A stretch of DNA of 64,000 nucleotides from NCBI RefSeq assembly GCF_007859655.1, contig NZ_CP042304.1, forward strand, positions 4,032,501 to 4,096,500, written 5' to 3'. A program made the position numbers and the translations under genes. Every line of letters starts with the position of its first letter. Positions within the stretch are counted from its first letter, which is position 1. A model generated the notes under the pieces. It did no database searches. It was not told the origin of the DNA and was given only the letters and a program-made list of their open reading frames with translations. This document shows, piece by piece, positions 17,401 through 28,082 of the stretch. Origin of the DNA: Devosia ginsengisoli. Lineage in GTDB: Bacteria > Pseudomonadota > Alphaproteobacteria > Rhizobiales > Devosiaceae.

Positions 17401-17706
17401 ATGATCCCCGGCGAAGTCATCACCCGATCAGGCGATATCGAACTCAACGCGGGCGCCGCGCCAATCACCATCGAGGTCGCCAATACCGGCGACCGGCCGA
17501 TCCAGGTGGGCTCGCATTATCATTTCTACGAAACCAATGCCGGGCTGCGTTTCGATCGCGAGGCGGCACGCGGCATGCGGCTCGATATTCCCGCCGGCAC
17601 CGCCATCCGTTTCGAGCCCGGACAGAGCCGCGAGGTCCGGCTGGTGCCGCTGGGCGGGTCGCGGATCGTCTACGGTTTCCACCAGAAGATCATGGGCGCG
17701 CTCTAG
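17401..17706 (+). CDS. ureB: Urease subunit beta
   Basis: 101-residue beta subunit. [19 protein letters not shown] at the start, [19 protein letters not shown] and the C-terminal block [18 protein letters not shown] are family signatures. It is separate from gamma and alpha, as in most bacteria, rather than fused as in Helicobacter. The ATG follows a GGTGA.. stop/ribosome region immediately after ureA. Confidence 0.97.
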   Translation: MIPGEVITRSGDIELNAGAAPITIEVANTGDRPIQVGSHYHFYETNAGLRFDREAARGMRLDIPAGTAIRFEPGQSREVRLVPLGGSRIVYGFHQKIMGAL

Positions 17707-17733
17707 CCGCCGCCACACCAGACGGAGCCTGTC

Positions 17734-19443
<1,710 letters not shown>

Positions 19444-19462
19444 CGAGGAGGACGACAAGCTC

Positions 19463-19927
19463 ATGCTGCGCGCCATTTCCCATCTGCCCGCCGGCCATGG
19501 CCAGGGTCCCGCCTTCGACAATGTCGTGCTGGACCACGACCAGCGCCGCCTGCGCCGCAAACTGCTCACCCTGAGTGGCGGCGGCGAGGTCATGGTGGAT
19601 TTCCCCCAGACCATCACCCTTGACCATCTGGGCGCATTGCAGCTCGAAGATGGAAGGCTGGTCACCATCATTGCCGCGCCCGAACTGCTTTACGAAGTGC
19701 GCGGCCGCGACACGACCCATCTGGTCCGGCTCGCCTGGCATATCGGCAATCGCCACACCTCGGCCCAGCTCGAAGCAGAACGCCTCCTGATCCAGCGCGA
19801 TCACGTCCTCAAGCTGATGCTGGAAGGGCTTGGCGCCTCGATCACCGAAGTGCGCGAGCCGTTTTTCGCCGAGCATGGCGCCTATCACAGCCATGCCGAT
19901 ACCGGCCATGCCCTGCTGGCGCGATGA
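19463..19927 (+). CDS. ureE: Urease accessory protein UreE (nickel metallochaperone)
   Basis: 154-residue nickel carrier that passes Ni to UreG. The N-terminal domain has LDHDQRRLRRKLLTLSGGGEV-like sequence (UreE_N), and the middle has LVRLAWHIGNRHTSAQ, which contains the conserved metal-binding His of the UreE dimer. The C terminus has only a short His-containing tail (EHGAYHSHADTGH), not the long poly-His tail of Klebsiella. It overlaps ureF by 4 bases. Confidence 0.94.
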   Translation: MLRAISHLPAGHGQGPAFDNVVLDHDQRRLRRKLLTLSGGGEVMVDFPQTITLDHLGALQLEDGRLVTIIAAPELLYEVRGRDTTHLVRLAWHIGNRHTSAQLEAERLLIQRDHVLKLMLEGLGASITEVREPFFAEHGAYHSHADTGHALLAR

Positions 19928-20586
19928 CATCAAACAGCGATCTGCAAAAGCTGCTGATCTGGCTGTCGCCGGCCTTTCCGGTGGGCGCTTTCGCCTGGTC
20001 TGCGGGCCTGGAAACGGCGATCGTCGCCCGCCAGGTGCATGACCGGGCCAGCGCCGAGCGCTGGATTGCCGGCAACCTTGCCCATGGTGGCATCCGCACC
20101 GATGCCATCCTGCTGGCCCATGCCCATCGCGCGGCCGGCGACGCCCCTGCCTTGCGCGATCTCGTCGATCTTTGCCTGGCCCTGACGCCGGCCCGCGAGC
20201 GGCATGACGAAACCCTCGCCATGGGCGATGCCTTCATCACGGCCGCGCAAGCCTGGCCGGTCGCGGGCCAGGAGGCGCTGCCCCGGCCCTGCCCCTATCC
20301 GATCGCCGTGGGCGCCGTGACGGCCGCCCATGGCATGGCGCTGCAGGCGGTGCTGACAGCCTTCCTGACCTCGGCGGTACAGGGGCAGGTCTCGGTGGCC
20401 GTGCGGCTGGTACCGATCGGTCAAGGCGACGGTCTTGCCATCGTGGCGGCACTGGAACAGGCTGTTTCTGCCGCCGCCGCGCAGTGCCAGCATCTTAGCC
20501 TGGATGCTATCGGCGCCGTGGCCTACGCCGCCGACATTGCGCAGATGGCGCATGAAACGCTGCCCACGAGGATTTTCCGGTCATGA
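19924..20586 (+). CDS. ureF: Urease accessory protein UreF
   Basis: 220-residue all-helical accessory protein that helps UreG GTPase activity act on the UreD-urease complex. [21 protein letters not shown] near residues 9-28 is the family signature (SPxFPVGxFxxSxGLE), followed by the conserved [10 protein letters not shown] region and [15 protein letters not shown] later. It starts within the ureE stop. Its stop overlaps a 10-codon mini-frame leading to ureG. Confidence 0.93.
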   Translation: MTSNSDLQKLLIWLSPAFPVGAFAWSAGLETAIVARQVHDRASAERWIAGNLAHGGIRTDAILLAHAHRAAGDAPALRDLVDLCLALTPARERHDETLAMGDAFITAAQAWPVAGQEALPRPCPYPIAVGAVTAAHGMALQAVLTAFLTSAVQGQVSVAVRLVPIGQGDGLAIVAALEQAVSAAAAQCQHLSLDAIGAVAYAADIAQMAHETLPTRIFRS

Positions 20587-20611
20587 GCGAATATTTCCCC
20601 CTGAGGTTGTC

Positions 20612-21244
20612 ATGAAATCACCCAATGGACCCCTGCGCATCGGCATTGGCGGGCCCGTCGGCTCGGGCAAGACCACGTTGTGCGAAATGCTGCTCAAGGC
20701 CATGCGCGAGCGCTATTCCATGGCCGTGGTCACCAACGACATCTACACCAGGGAAGACGCGCTGATCCTGGCGCGGGCCCAGGCGATCTCCGAGGATCGC
20801 ATAGTGGGCGTCGAAACCGGCGGCTGCCCGCATACCGCTATTCGCGAGGATGCCTCGCTGAACCTGGCGGCCATCGCCGAGCTCAACCGCAGCTTCCCCG
20901 ATCTCGATATCATCCTGATCGAAAGCGGCGGCGACAACCTGGCCGCGACCTTCTCACCCGATCTGGCGGATTTGACGATTTACGTCATCTCGGTGGCCCA
21001 GGGCGAAAAAATCCCCCGCAAGGGCGGCCCGGCCATAGCCCGCTCCGACCTGCTGGTGATCACCCACACCGACCTGGCCCCCTATGTCGGAGCCAGTCTC
21101 GAGGTGATGGAGCGCGACACCCAGACGATCCGTGACGGCCGGCCCTATGTGTTCACCGACCTGCTGCGGCGCGAAAGCCTCGAACAGATCATCGCCTTCA
21201 TCGAACGGGCCGGCGGCCTGCAAAGCATCCGAGCCGCAGAATAG
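20612..21244 (+). CDS. ureG: Urease accessory GTPase UreG
   Basis: 210-residue SIMIBI-class GTPase needed for nickel delivery. P-loop GGPVGSGKT is at residues 13-21, followed by [14 protein letters not shown] with the metal-binding region, then [18 protein letters not shown], which holds the Cys-Pro-His nickel motif, and [13 protein letters not shown]. The specificity motif is TDLAP (NKxD-like) in [11 protein letters not shown]. The start at 20612 lies 26 bases after ureF. It ends the 10.7-kb urt-ure operon, 9 bases from the convergent AraC gene. Confidence 0.96.
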   Translation: MKSPNGPLRIGIGGPVGSGKTTLCEMLLKAMRERYSMAVVTNDIYTREDALILARAQAISEDRIVGVETGGCPHTAIREDASLNLAAIAELNRSFPDLDIILIESGGDNLAATFSPDLADLTIYVISVAQGEKIPRKGGPAIARSDLLVITHTDLAPYVGASLEVMERDTQTIRDGRPYVFTDLLRRESLEQIIAFIERAGGLQSIRAAE

Positions 21245-21253
21245 CTGCCCGCC

Positions 21254-22117
21254 CTATTCCAGCGGCACCAGCATGGTGCAGACCGGGGCCCAGGTGCTGT
21301 TGGCCTTGATCGGGCATTCGGTGAAGAATTCGAGCCCGGGGACATCAGAATAATTGTGGTTCGTCGTCGGCATCCACTTGTCGAGCATATAGGCATAGAT
21401 TTCGAGGCGCGGCCGCGGATTGCGCGTATTGTCGATGACCGCGTAAAGCCCCGCATCGGTGGTCACCAGATGGTCCTTGATCCCGTCCAGTTGCAGCCGG
21501 GCGTCCTGGTCGTCGGCAAAGACATAGCAGCAGTCGTAGCGAATTTCGTTGGATGGGGTGACGCGGGGATCGTCGTAGACGCGCCCGAGAAACCGGGCCT
21601 CCGCTTCATCGCCGCCCCGCAGCGCATCGGGCAGCCGGTCGAGGAAGTCCCGCCAGATATCCTGCATCCTGGAATAGGGCCCGTAATACCGGCGGAACAG
21701 GCAGCGATAGCTGCCGATATCGCGTGTCTGGATCCGGGGAGCGGTGTCCAGGGAGACGCTGTTATTGCGTTGCCGGTAGAACGTTTCGGCATCCCAGGAG
21801 GCATTGTCGGATCGATAAGCGGTGGGCGAAACACCCCAGAAGGTGCGAAAGGCACGGGTGAAGGCGGCGTTGCTGCCATAGCCATAGGCGATTGAAATTT
21901 CGTAGATGGACTGGCTCGTGTGTTTCAGCCGGGACGCCGCATTATGCATCCGCACCCGCTTGAAATAGGCGTAATAGGATTCGCCCACCTCGGCCTGGAA
22001 CAGGCGCTCGAAATAGAATTTGCTGAGCTTGACCTTGGCTGCTGCTGCCTCGAGATCGATGGGCTCGGAAATATTCTGTTCGATATATTTCAGCGCCGCG
22101 AGTATCCGAATATCCAC
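21254..22117 (-). CDS. AraC-family transcriptional regulator with GyrI-like effector domain
   Basis: About 287 residues from a GTG at 22117. The N-terminal 105 residues carry the two helix-turn-helix units of the AraC/XylS DNA-binding domain, with YIEQNISEPIDLEAAAAKVKLS for the first and ISIAYGYGSNAAFTRAFRTFWG for the second. The C-terminal part (about 125-287) is a GyrI/SOUL-like small-molecule-binding domain, as in Rob and SoxS-like relatives. The GTG has AGGTTAGGA upstream and gives the usual length; the longer frame upstream would run through the next gene's region and does not look like protein. It could control the neighbouring minus-strand genes; the ligand is unknown. Confidence 0.85.
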   Translation of the reverse strand: MDIRILAALKYIEQNISEPIDLEAAAAKVKLSKFYFERLFQAEVGESYYAYFKRVRMHNAASRLKHTSQSIYEISIAYGYGSNAAFTRAFRTFWGVSPTAYRSDNASWDAETFYRQRNNSVSLDTAPRIQTRDIGSYRCLFRRYYGPYSRMQDIWRDFLDRLPDALRGGDEAEARFLGRVYDDPRVTPSNEIRYDCCYVFADDQDARLQLDGIKDHLVTTDAGLYAVIDNTRNPRPRLEIYAYMLDKWMPTTNHNYSDVPGLEFFTECPIKANSTWAPVCTMLVPLE

Positions 22118-22259
22118 TGGCCTTGGTCCTAACCTGGCAGCAGTTTCCTGCCGACGCCCAACTTCTGCACCATGCGATCTGGAACCCAGCCCAGCACGCC
22201 GCCTGCCTCGATCATTCTTGTCACGGCATCGCGACAGGCGAAAGACCTGGGCCGGGTTA

Positions 22260-23153
22260 TCAATCCGTCCCGCCGTCCGGTGGAGAGGGCAGGGCGTCCA
22301 GCGGAAACTTGAGATACCGTTTTCCATTCGGCTCCGGCACCGGCAACCGCCCGCCGCATATATTGACCTGCAGCGCAAACAGGATCAGCCGGGGCATCGG
22401 CAAGGTGCGGTCCCGCGCCTCCCTCAGCGCCACGAATTCCTCTTCCGTCCGGCACTTTGCCATGTGGATATTCCTGGCCTTCTGTTCGCCAACCGTGCTT
22501 TCCCAAAGTGGCTCCCGCCCATCCGGGCGATAATCATGCCCGACAAAAATCCGGGTCTCGTCCGGAAGGGCCAGAATTTTCTGGATCGAGCCCCACAGGC
22601 TGACGGCGCTTCCGCCGGGAAAGTCGCATCGCGCGGTCCCGCTATCGGGCATGAACAGCGTGTCATGCACGAAGGCGCAATCCCCGACCAGATAGGTGAC
22701 GGAAGCGAGCGTGTGCCCCGGCGAATACAGCACCTTGACCGGCAGCATGCCGATCCAGAACGTATCGCCGTCTTCGAACAACCTGTCCCATTGCGATCCG
22801 TCGGCGACGAAATACGGCCAGTTGTAGATATCCTTCCATAGCCCCTGCACGTCGATGACATGCCTGCCGATGGCCGTGGTGCTGCCTGTCCTGGCCTTCA
22901 GGTGGGCGGCAGCCGAAAAGTGGTCGGCATGCGGATGGGTATCGAGAATCCACTCCAGCGTGAGCTGCTCGCGCGCGATATGATCCAGCAGCGCGTCGGC
23001 ATTCCCCGTCGATATGGTGCCGGAGCGTTCGTCGAAATCCAGCACCGGGTCGATGATCGCGCATCGCCGCGTCACTGGATCGGTGACGACATATTGCACC
23101 GATCCTGTCGGTGCGTCGTAGAAGGCGGTGACTTCCGGTCTCATGCCGCTCAT
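22260..23153 (-). CDS. MBL-fold metallo-hydrolase, persulfide dioxygenase / Blh-like
   Basis: 297-residue metallo-beta-lactamase-fold protein. The metal motif THPHADH is at residues 72-78, with later conserved His in SPGHTLAS, the Asp in FVHDTLFMPD and the His in VGHDYRPDGREP. That last motif and the order FMPDSGTARCDFPGG are typical of bacterial persulfide dioxygenases (ETHE1/SdoA) and of Blh proteins linked to BigR in Agrobacterium and Xylella. It would oxidise glutathione persulfide to sulfite using Fe. The ATG at 23153 has GAGAAGGAAC just upstream. It follows the Lgt-like gene after 25 bases, so the two are probably cotranscribed. Confidence 0.85.
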   Translation of the reverse strand: MSGMRPEVTAFYDAPTGSVQYVVTDPVTRRCAIIDPVLDFDERSGTISTGNADALLDHIAREQLTLEWILDTHPHADHFSAAAHLKARTGSTTAIGRHVIDVQGLWKDIYNWPYFVADGSQWDRLFEDGDTFWIGMLPVKVLYSPGHTLASVTYLVGDCAFVHDTLFMPDSGTARCDFPGGSAVSLWGSIQKILALPDETRIFVGHDYRPDGREPLWESTVGEQKARNIHMAKCRTEEEFVALREARDRTLPMPRLILFALQVNICGGRLPVPEPNGKRYLKFPLDALPSPPDGGTD

Positions 23154-23178
23154 TGTTCCTTCTCCCCCATAGATTGAC

Positions 23179-23829
23179 CTACCGCCACACGAGAATACCG
23201 GCGGCAACGATCCCCAGCAGCAGATGCGGCAATAGGTCGACGCCCGGCTGGCGCAATGGCGGCCACCATAGGCGGCGCCCACCCCGCGCCAGCAGCACGA
23301 ACTGCCGCAGCGCGAGATACCCCGCTATGCCCACAAGGCCGGCATAGCGCAGTTCGGCCTGCGCCAGCATGGCTGTCATCGCCGCGATAGCGCCGCACAG
23401 CACGATCTCCAGCCAGCGGATATCGATCGCCACCGATCTTACGGCAATCGCTGTGCCGCAGCACCCCGTCAGCAGGCAGCCCCCGCGGGCCAGCGCATAG
23501 GCAAGATTGATCGCCGTGCCATGCGCCGCTGCCACCATGAGCGGATCGATGCCGCTTACCGGGGCCGTGGCACAGAGCGCCAGGCTCAGCCATGCCGCCG
23601 CGGCCGCCCCGCCGGACCATGAAGCCGCGGCAAACCGATAGCGTTCCGTCCACACCGCAATGATGAACCGATAGGACGAGCCCCCCAGCACCGCAGCGAA
23701 GAACGCCGCCGCCGCCGCCATCCAGCCTGCCTGTCCCAGCATGGTTCCGAACACCAGCCCCGCCGCCCCAAGGGCGGCGATGCGGTAAAGCACGACGACG
23801 GATCGCAGGTCCGGCAATCGGATCAGCAT
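23179..23829 (-). CDS. Polytopic membrane protein with an Lgt-like GCCG motif
   Basis: 216 residues with about six or seven hydrophobic segments. Near residue 126 it contains ARGGCLLTGCCG, followed some residues later by RWLEIVLCG. This resembles the GR.GCF..GCC-G core and the following P..LYE segment of prolipoprotein diacylglyceryl transferase (Lgt). The HGGL motif and several catalytic residues of true Lgt are not seen, and the protein is shorter than Lgt (about 270-290). I therefore call it a diverged Lgt-superfamily protein of unknown activity. The start at 23829 overlaps the stop of the small exported protein gene (ATGCTGA), which suggests they work together. A TTG at 23847 is an alternative start. 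Confidence 0.6.
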   Translation of the reverse strand: MLIRLPDLRSVVVLYRIAALGAAGLVFGTMLGQAGWMAAAAAFFAAVLGGSSYRFIIAVWTERYRFAAASWSGGAAAAAWLSLALCATAPVSGIDPLMVAAAHGTAINLAYALARGGCLLTGCCGTAIAVRSVAIDIRWLEIVLCGAIAAMTAMLAQAELRYAGLVGIAGYLALRQFVLLARGGRRLWWPPLRQPGVDLLPHLLLGIVAAGILVWR

Positions 23830-24200
23830 TCGTAATCGACGCCGCAACCCGTTTCGGGGTCGGGATCGGGATTGTTTTCGCCCGGCGGTGGCGGAGCTTC
23901 CCCGGAATCGGAGCCATCCTCATCCACGGTCGAGGGCGGATTCAGGTAGGACTGGGCCTCGGATTCGGAAATCACATTGCCATACATGTAGCCGCCGTCC
24001 TTCGGCCGCAGGTTCCAGGAGTTGTTCGGTTTAAAGGGCGCTATATAGCCCCTGGCCCAGCGGCCATCCGCCAGTTGAACGACGGAGAGGACGCCGGGGC
24101 CGCCCGAGATGAGCGTGCCGGTGCTTCCCCCGCAGGCGCCTCCCGCATGGACTGCTATGAGCACGCCCGCCAACAACCATCGCGATGACTTTCGAGACAT
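23823..24200 (-). CDS. Small exported acidic protein of unknown function
   Basis: 125 residues, with no family I recognise. Residues 1-22 look like a signal sequence: positive MSRKSSRW, then the hydrophobic LLAGVLIAVHAGGA. A Cys at 23 follows, though the -3 residue is Gly, so a lipobox is only marginal. The middle has PFKPNNSWNLRPKDGGYMYG. The C-terminal third is acidic and proline-rich (STVDEDGSDSGE, then PPPPGENNPDPDPETG) and ends with CGVDYEC, giving two Cys close to the end. An excellent ribosome site, AGGAGG, sits just before the ATG. It overlaps the Lgt-like gene by 7 bases. Confidence 0.65.
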   Translation of the reverse strand: MSRKSSRWLLAGVLIAVHAGGACGGSTGTLISGGPGVLSVVQLADGRWARGYIAPFKPNNSWNLRPKDGGYMYGNVISESEAQSYLNPPSTVDEDGSDSGEAPPPPGENNPDPDPETGCGVDYEC

Positions 24201-24218
24201 AATATCCTCCTGTTTCTC

Positions 24219-24422
24219 TCACCTGCGTTCCGCGAGCGGGGCCGGCTCTTGTGCAGCCTGGTCCACTCGGGTCAGTTCGATTTCCAGCGCCACTTCGATC
24301 GACTCTTCGATCTGCAGCGCAATTGCTTGAGCCCGGCCGTCATGGCGGGGCAGGGAGTAGAGCGCCTGCTCGAGCTGGTCGCGCACCGCGCGCGCCATTG
24401 CTTGATTGTGAAAAACTCGCAT
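24219..24422 (-). CDS. Hypothetical 67-residue protein
   Basis: A small frame with strongly coding-like codon choice (C or G at most third positions after the first ten codons). It would form two amphipathic helices, around ARAVRDQLEQALYSLPRH and around IALQIEESIEVALEIEL. I do not recognise the family. It ends 18 bases before the small exported protein gene and begins about 70 bases after the autotransporter stop. Its ribosome site is weak. It has no signal peptide, so it would be cytoplasmic. It could be a chaperone or partner of the small exported protein, but that is only a guess from position. Confidence 0.45.
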   Translation of the reverse strand: MRVFHNQAMARAVRDQLEQALYSLPRHDGRAQAIALQIEESIEVALEIELTRVDQAAQEPAPLAERR

Positions 24423-24458
24423 CCGTAGAAGTCGCCCCCGTCGAAATCACTGGTTGGC

Positions 24459-24483
24459 GGTGGGCGGCACATGACCGCCCACC
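24459..24483 (-). terminator. Hairpin after the autotransporter gene
   Basis: A perfect 9-base stem (GGTGGGCGG/CCGCCCACC) with a 7-base loop starts 8 bases beyond the autotransporter stop codon on the minus strand. No T run follows. It probably ends or protects the autotransporter mRNA, separating it from the small genes downstream. Confidence 0.55.
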
Positions 24484-24490
24484 ATCAGTT

Positions 24491-27400
24491 TCAGAACTTC
24501 ACGGTCAGGTTTGCCTTGAAGCCATGGTCCTGGGCCGACCCGGCGATCTGGCCGTTATAGGAAAGGCCGAACGTGGTCTCGGGCGTGAAGTTGAGGTCGA
24601 GCCCGGCCTCGATGACGGCGGTGTCCTTCGCAATCGGCGCGCCGGCAATGGTGAAGGCGTCGCCCGAGGCGAAGGCATGGATACTGTCCGGCGTTACCTC
24701 GCCAAAGGCATGCTTCCAGCCCACCATGCCCCGAAGCGTCGCATCCACCGTGCCCAGGGCAAGCGTGTGCTCGGCGCGCAGGCCCAGCGTCGCGAAGGTC
24801 ACATCGGCATTGCTGCCGGGCCCCGAGAGGGCCGCGGCGCCGCCCGTTTCGCTGAAGCTGCCCGTATGCAGGGACACATGGGCAAGATTGGCGAAGGGCT
24901 CGAAGCGGGTGCCATTGTCAAGCTCGAAGCCATAGGCCAGTTCCCCGAATGCCTGGAAAGTGCCGGCATTATAGGCGGCGTCAAGCGCGTCGCTGAAGCC
25001 GGGCATGCTCACCGTGCGCCGGGTTTCGAGATTGTGCCAGGTATAGGCCGCGCCGGTACGGAAGGCGATGTCGCCCCATTCGGTGCCGCCATAGAGGCCG
25101 ACATGGTAATTGTCGCTCGTGCCCGACGAAGCGCGGTCATCGACATTGAAGGCAGACCGGCTGTAGCCGGCCAGCAGGCCGATGCGCCAGTCGCCGACCA
25201 GGCCATCCGTTCCGATCAGCAGGCCACCAATGCTCCGGCTGAACGCCGCGGCATTGCCATCGCTATCGGTGGAGCTCCACGAGCCGAAGCCATGGCCCCA
25301 GACCGCCGGTCCGGTATCATCGGCTGCCACGGCCATCGGCGTCCCGTCGGCACTATAGGCCAGCACTGGCGCATAGGACGCACCCGGCTGCCCGAAGGCG
25401 GAACGCAGGCGATCGTTGATGGCTTCGCGCACAAACCGGCTGTCCTCGATCAGCGCCGTCTGTCCCGAGGCGTGGATTTCGCCGGAAAGGCCATCCAGCG
25501 CGTCGCGGGCGCTCTCCACATCCGGCAGGGCCGCAACCGCATCATAGACCGGGTTGCCCGGGCCGGACGGCTCCAGCCCGTTGCCGGTCTCGCACTGGTT
25601 GGCTGTTGCCGCCACATCGCAGAACGATGTCGTGTTGCGCTTGGCATCGACGAAAACGGCATTGGCATCATAGGCGAGTGCCAGGTTGACGAAGGGCATG
25701 TTCTGGCTGAGCGCATCGAATGTGCCCGTAACCCCGCCGGCGGCGTCGATGATCGTCCAGCGGCTGTCGGGCGTGTAGACACCGCCCGCCTTGAGCGCAT
25801 GGACCGTGCCGCCATTGATGGTGACCGTGCCGCTGACATCGACCAGGTCGGCGGCGAGGGCAGGGTCGATTTCGGCCTCGAAGATCGAGCCGGGGTCGAA
25901 GACGAGATCACCATCCACCACGATCGTGCCGATCGAGTTGCCAGGAGCGAGCGTGCCGCCATTGGCAATCGTCACCAGCGAGCCCGCACCGGCGCCGAGC
26001 GTACCCGAACCGCCCAGAATGCCGCCATCGAGCACATCCAGTGTGCCGCCCAATGAGCCGTTCACCAGCAGCGTGCCTTCCACCACATTGGTCTGCCCAC
26101 CGAAGCCCGAACCGTCGCCGGTCAGCGTCCAGGTATTCGCACCTGCCTTTTCGAGCTGCTCGAAGCCTCCGAAGCTCTGGCCCGTGACCAGTTGCGAAGC
26201 ATCGAATATGTCGTCGGTGGTGCCGCCGAGCGCCAGCGTGTCCAGCGTGCCATTGGCGAGAATGGCGCCGTTGAAAGCGTAGCCGGTGCGCAGTTCAAGC
26301 CGGTTGACGCCGCCGGTGAAATCGATGGCTGCACTGAGCGTTCCGAGCATGCTTTCAGCGCCGCCGGAAATCGTACCTGCATTGATGACCGTCAGATCGG
26401 AACCACTGACGCCATTGCCGCCGCCGGCACCAGGAAATGGGTCTGCATTCGTCCCGCCGTCACCGCCTGAAATCGTGCCGGTATTGAGAACGGTCAGATT
26501 GCTACCGTCAATGCCCGCACCACCGCCGCCGGTCGATACAAACAACCCGCCACTTGATCCGCCTGTACCGCCTGAAATGACGCCGCTATTGTGGATGGTC
26601 AAGTCTGTGCTGCTCACCCCCGCGCCACCGCTCCCGGCCCCGACCACGCCGCCGAAACCGCCCGCGCCGCCGGTAATCGTCGCGCTGTTATCCAGCAGGC
26701 CGGAGGCAATGACGCCTGCACCGCCATTGCCGGCGGGATTGACATCCGCGCCCGCTCCGGTGCCGCCCGTGATCGTTGCCGCATCCTTGTTGACGATGGT
26801 CACGATACCGGCGGTGCCGATGCCCGTCCCGCCCGTGCCGCCCACCAGGAATGCATTGGAAGGATTCATCCCTCCCCCCTTCGCCGCCCATGATCGACGC
26901 ATTGTCCTGATTGGTGACGAGGGCGCCCGCGCCCACGAAAATGCCATAGCCGCCATTGCCATGGACGATATTGTTCTCGGGGCGCCAGGCGCCTGCTTGG
27001 CTGGCGCGCCCACCGATTCCGCCCAGGGCGGTAGCGTTGTCCCGATTGACGATGACGACGCCGGCGCCACCGACAATCCCCGCACCGCCATTGCCGCCGT
27101 TACCGCCGGCATTGAGGGCGTCTTCGGCGTCGCCGCCCCAGCCGCCATTGCCGCCGATGGCGGTTCCTGTGCCTTTGTTGGTGATCCACGCCCCGTCGCT
27201 CAGGCCAATGCCCGCTCCGCCGTCGCCACCACTTCCGCCCAGGCCGTGGGGGTTGGTAACACTGCCGCCATCACCGCCAATGCCGCCCTGGGCCGTTCCG
27301 GCATTGCTGGCTTCACCGGCATTTACCTGGGCTCCATACCCGCCCGAACCGCCGCCGCCGGCGCCGCTGCCACGAATACCGCCGATCGCATGGCCACCCA

Positions 27401-27881
27401 TGCCACCCATGCCGCCGGTCCAAATCACGCCGTCCAGAATCTCGATGCCATCGCCCGCGATCCCGTGGGCACCACCGCCGCCGCCGCCTGCTCCAACATT
27501 GCCGCCGGCATCCGCACCAGCCTCGCCATCGGCACCTGGTGTCGCCCCAGCGGCTCCACCTGCTGTGCCTGGAGTGCCCCGGCCGTTGGCGCCACCATCG
27601 CCGCCGGCAGCTGCAGCGCCGCCGCCGCCGCCGCCGGAGCCGCTCGCATCGAGGTCTCCATCCATGGTGACGCCTGGTTTGCCAGCCTCGCCAGCATTGA
27701 CACCCCCGGCGCCACCCAGCGCCGACGGGTCCCCGGCCACGGAGCCGCCGCCCGCGCCGCCAGCGGCGTGAGCGGGAGCCGCCGTCAGGATAAGACCGGG
27801 CGCGGATAATGCCCCGGCCAATACCAGTGCCGTCAACGATACGGAGTGGCGCAATTGCTTACTTTTAATGGATTTCGTCAT
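24491..27881 (-). pseudogene. Glycine-rich autotransporter (type Va), interrupted by a one-base frameshift
   Basis: Read as one gene it encodes about 1,130 residues. A long signal peptide (about 1-40) ends in APAHA. A Gly/Ala-rich passenger follows, containing many GGxGG turns and N-rich beta-helix-like repeats such as ITGGTG and VINAGTISGG. Then come a passenger-associated repeat region with LAPGNSIGTI and a C-terminal barrel of about 270 residues (from VWGHGFGSW) ending in Phe, as outer-membrane barrels do. The frame changes at a G6 run (plus-strand C6 at 26874-26879). Five Gs would keep IMGGEGG joined to GMNPSN and on through the barrel. Everything either side is intact, so the gene may be functional with a sequencing error, or phase-variable. 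Likely role: surface adhesion. Confidence 0.8.
26430..27760 (-). repeat. Low-complexity glycine-rich passenger repeats
   Basis: This part of the autotransporter is a run of loosely repeated GGxGGxGG segments alternating with short V/I-N or T-N-containing strands. Gly and Ala make up more than half of the residues in the first 250 of the mature protein. The composition produces long open frames on the opposite strand (Pro-rich) that are not genes. The repeated GC-rich tracts also make this area prone to slippage and assembly error. Confidence 0.7.
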
Positions 27882-28082
27882 GTCAATCTCAGTCCTCTAG
27901 GTCCGCCTTGAGGACGTCGCATTTAGCAGTGTTCGCCAAATCGATTTGACAGTTCTTGCCATTTCGTCGCAGGATGTGGTGTTCATTAATGTATTGACAG
28001 TGCTCAGTATTCCCCGGCTGAGCACGGTTCCCGGCATGACAGGCAAGGCCTCGTCTTCCGCACAGCTGAGAGCGACGCACAG

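Noticed and set aside
22118-22378. N-terminal extension of the AraC regulator into the preceding gene
   Set aside because: Cys/Arg-rich, not protein-like, overlaps the MBL hydrolase gene; a GTG at 22117 gives the expected length.
24251-26056. 601-residue plus-strand frame opposite the autotransporter barrel and 67-residue gene
   Set aside because: Shadow of GC-rich minus-strand coding sequence; Gly/Arg/Ala-rich without motifs.
26286-27809. Long plus-strand frames opposite the glycine-rich autotransporter (about 507 and 271 residues, Pro-rich)
   Set aside because: They are the complement of GGC/GCC-rich glycine codons. They lack starts with ribosome sites and have no recognisable protein features, while the minus strand has a signal peptide and an intact barrel.
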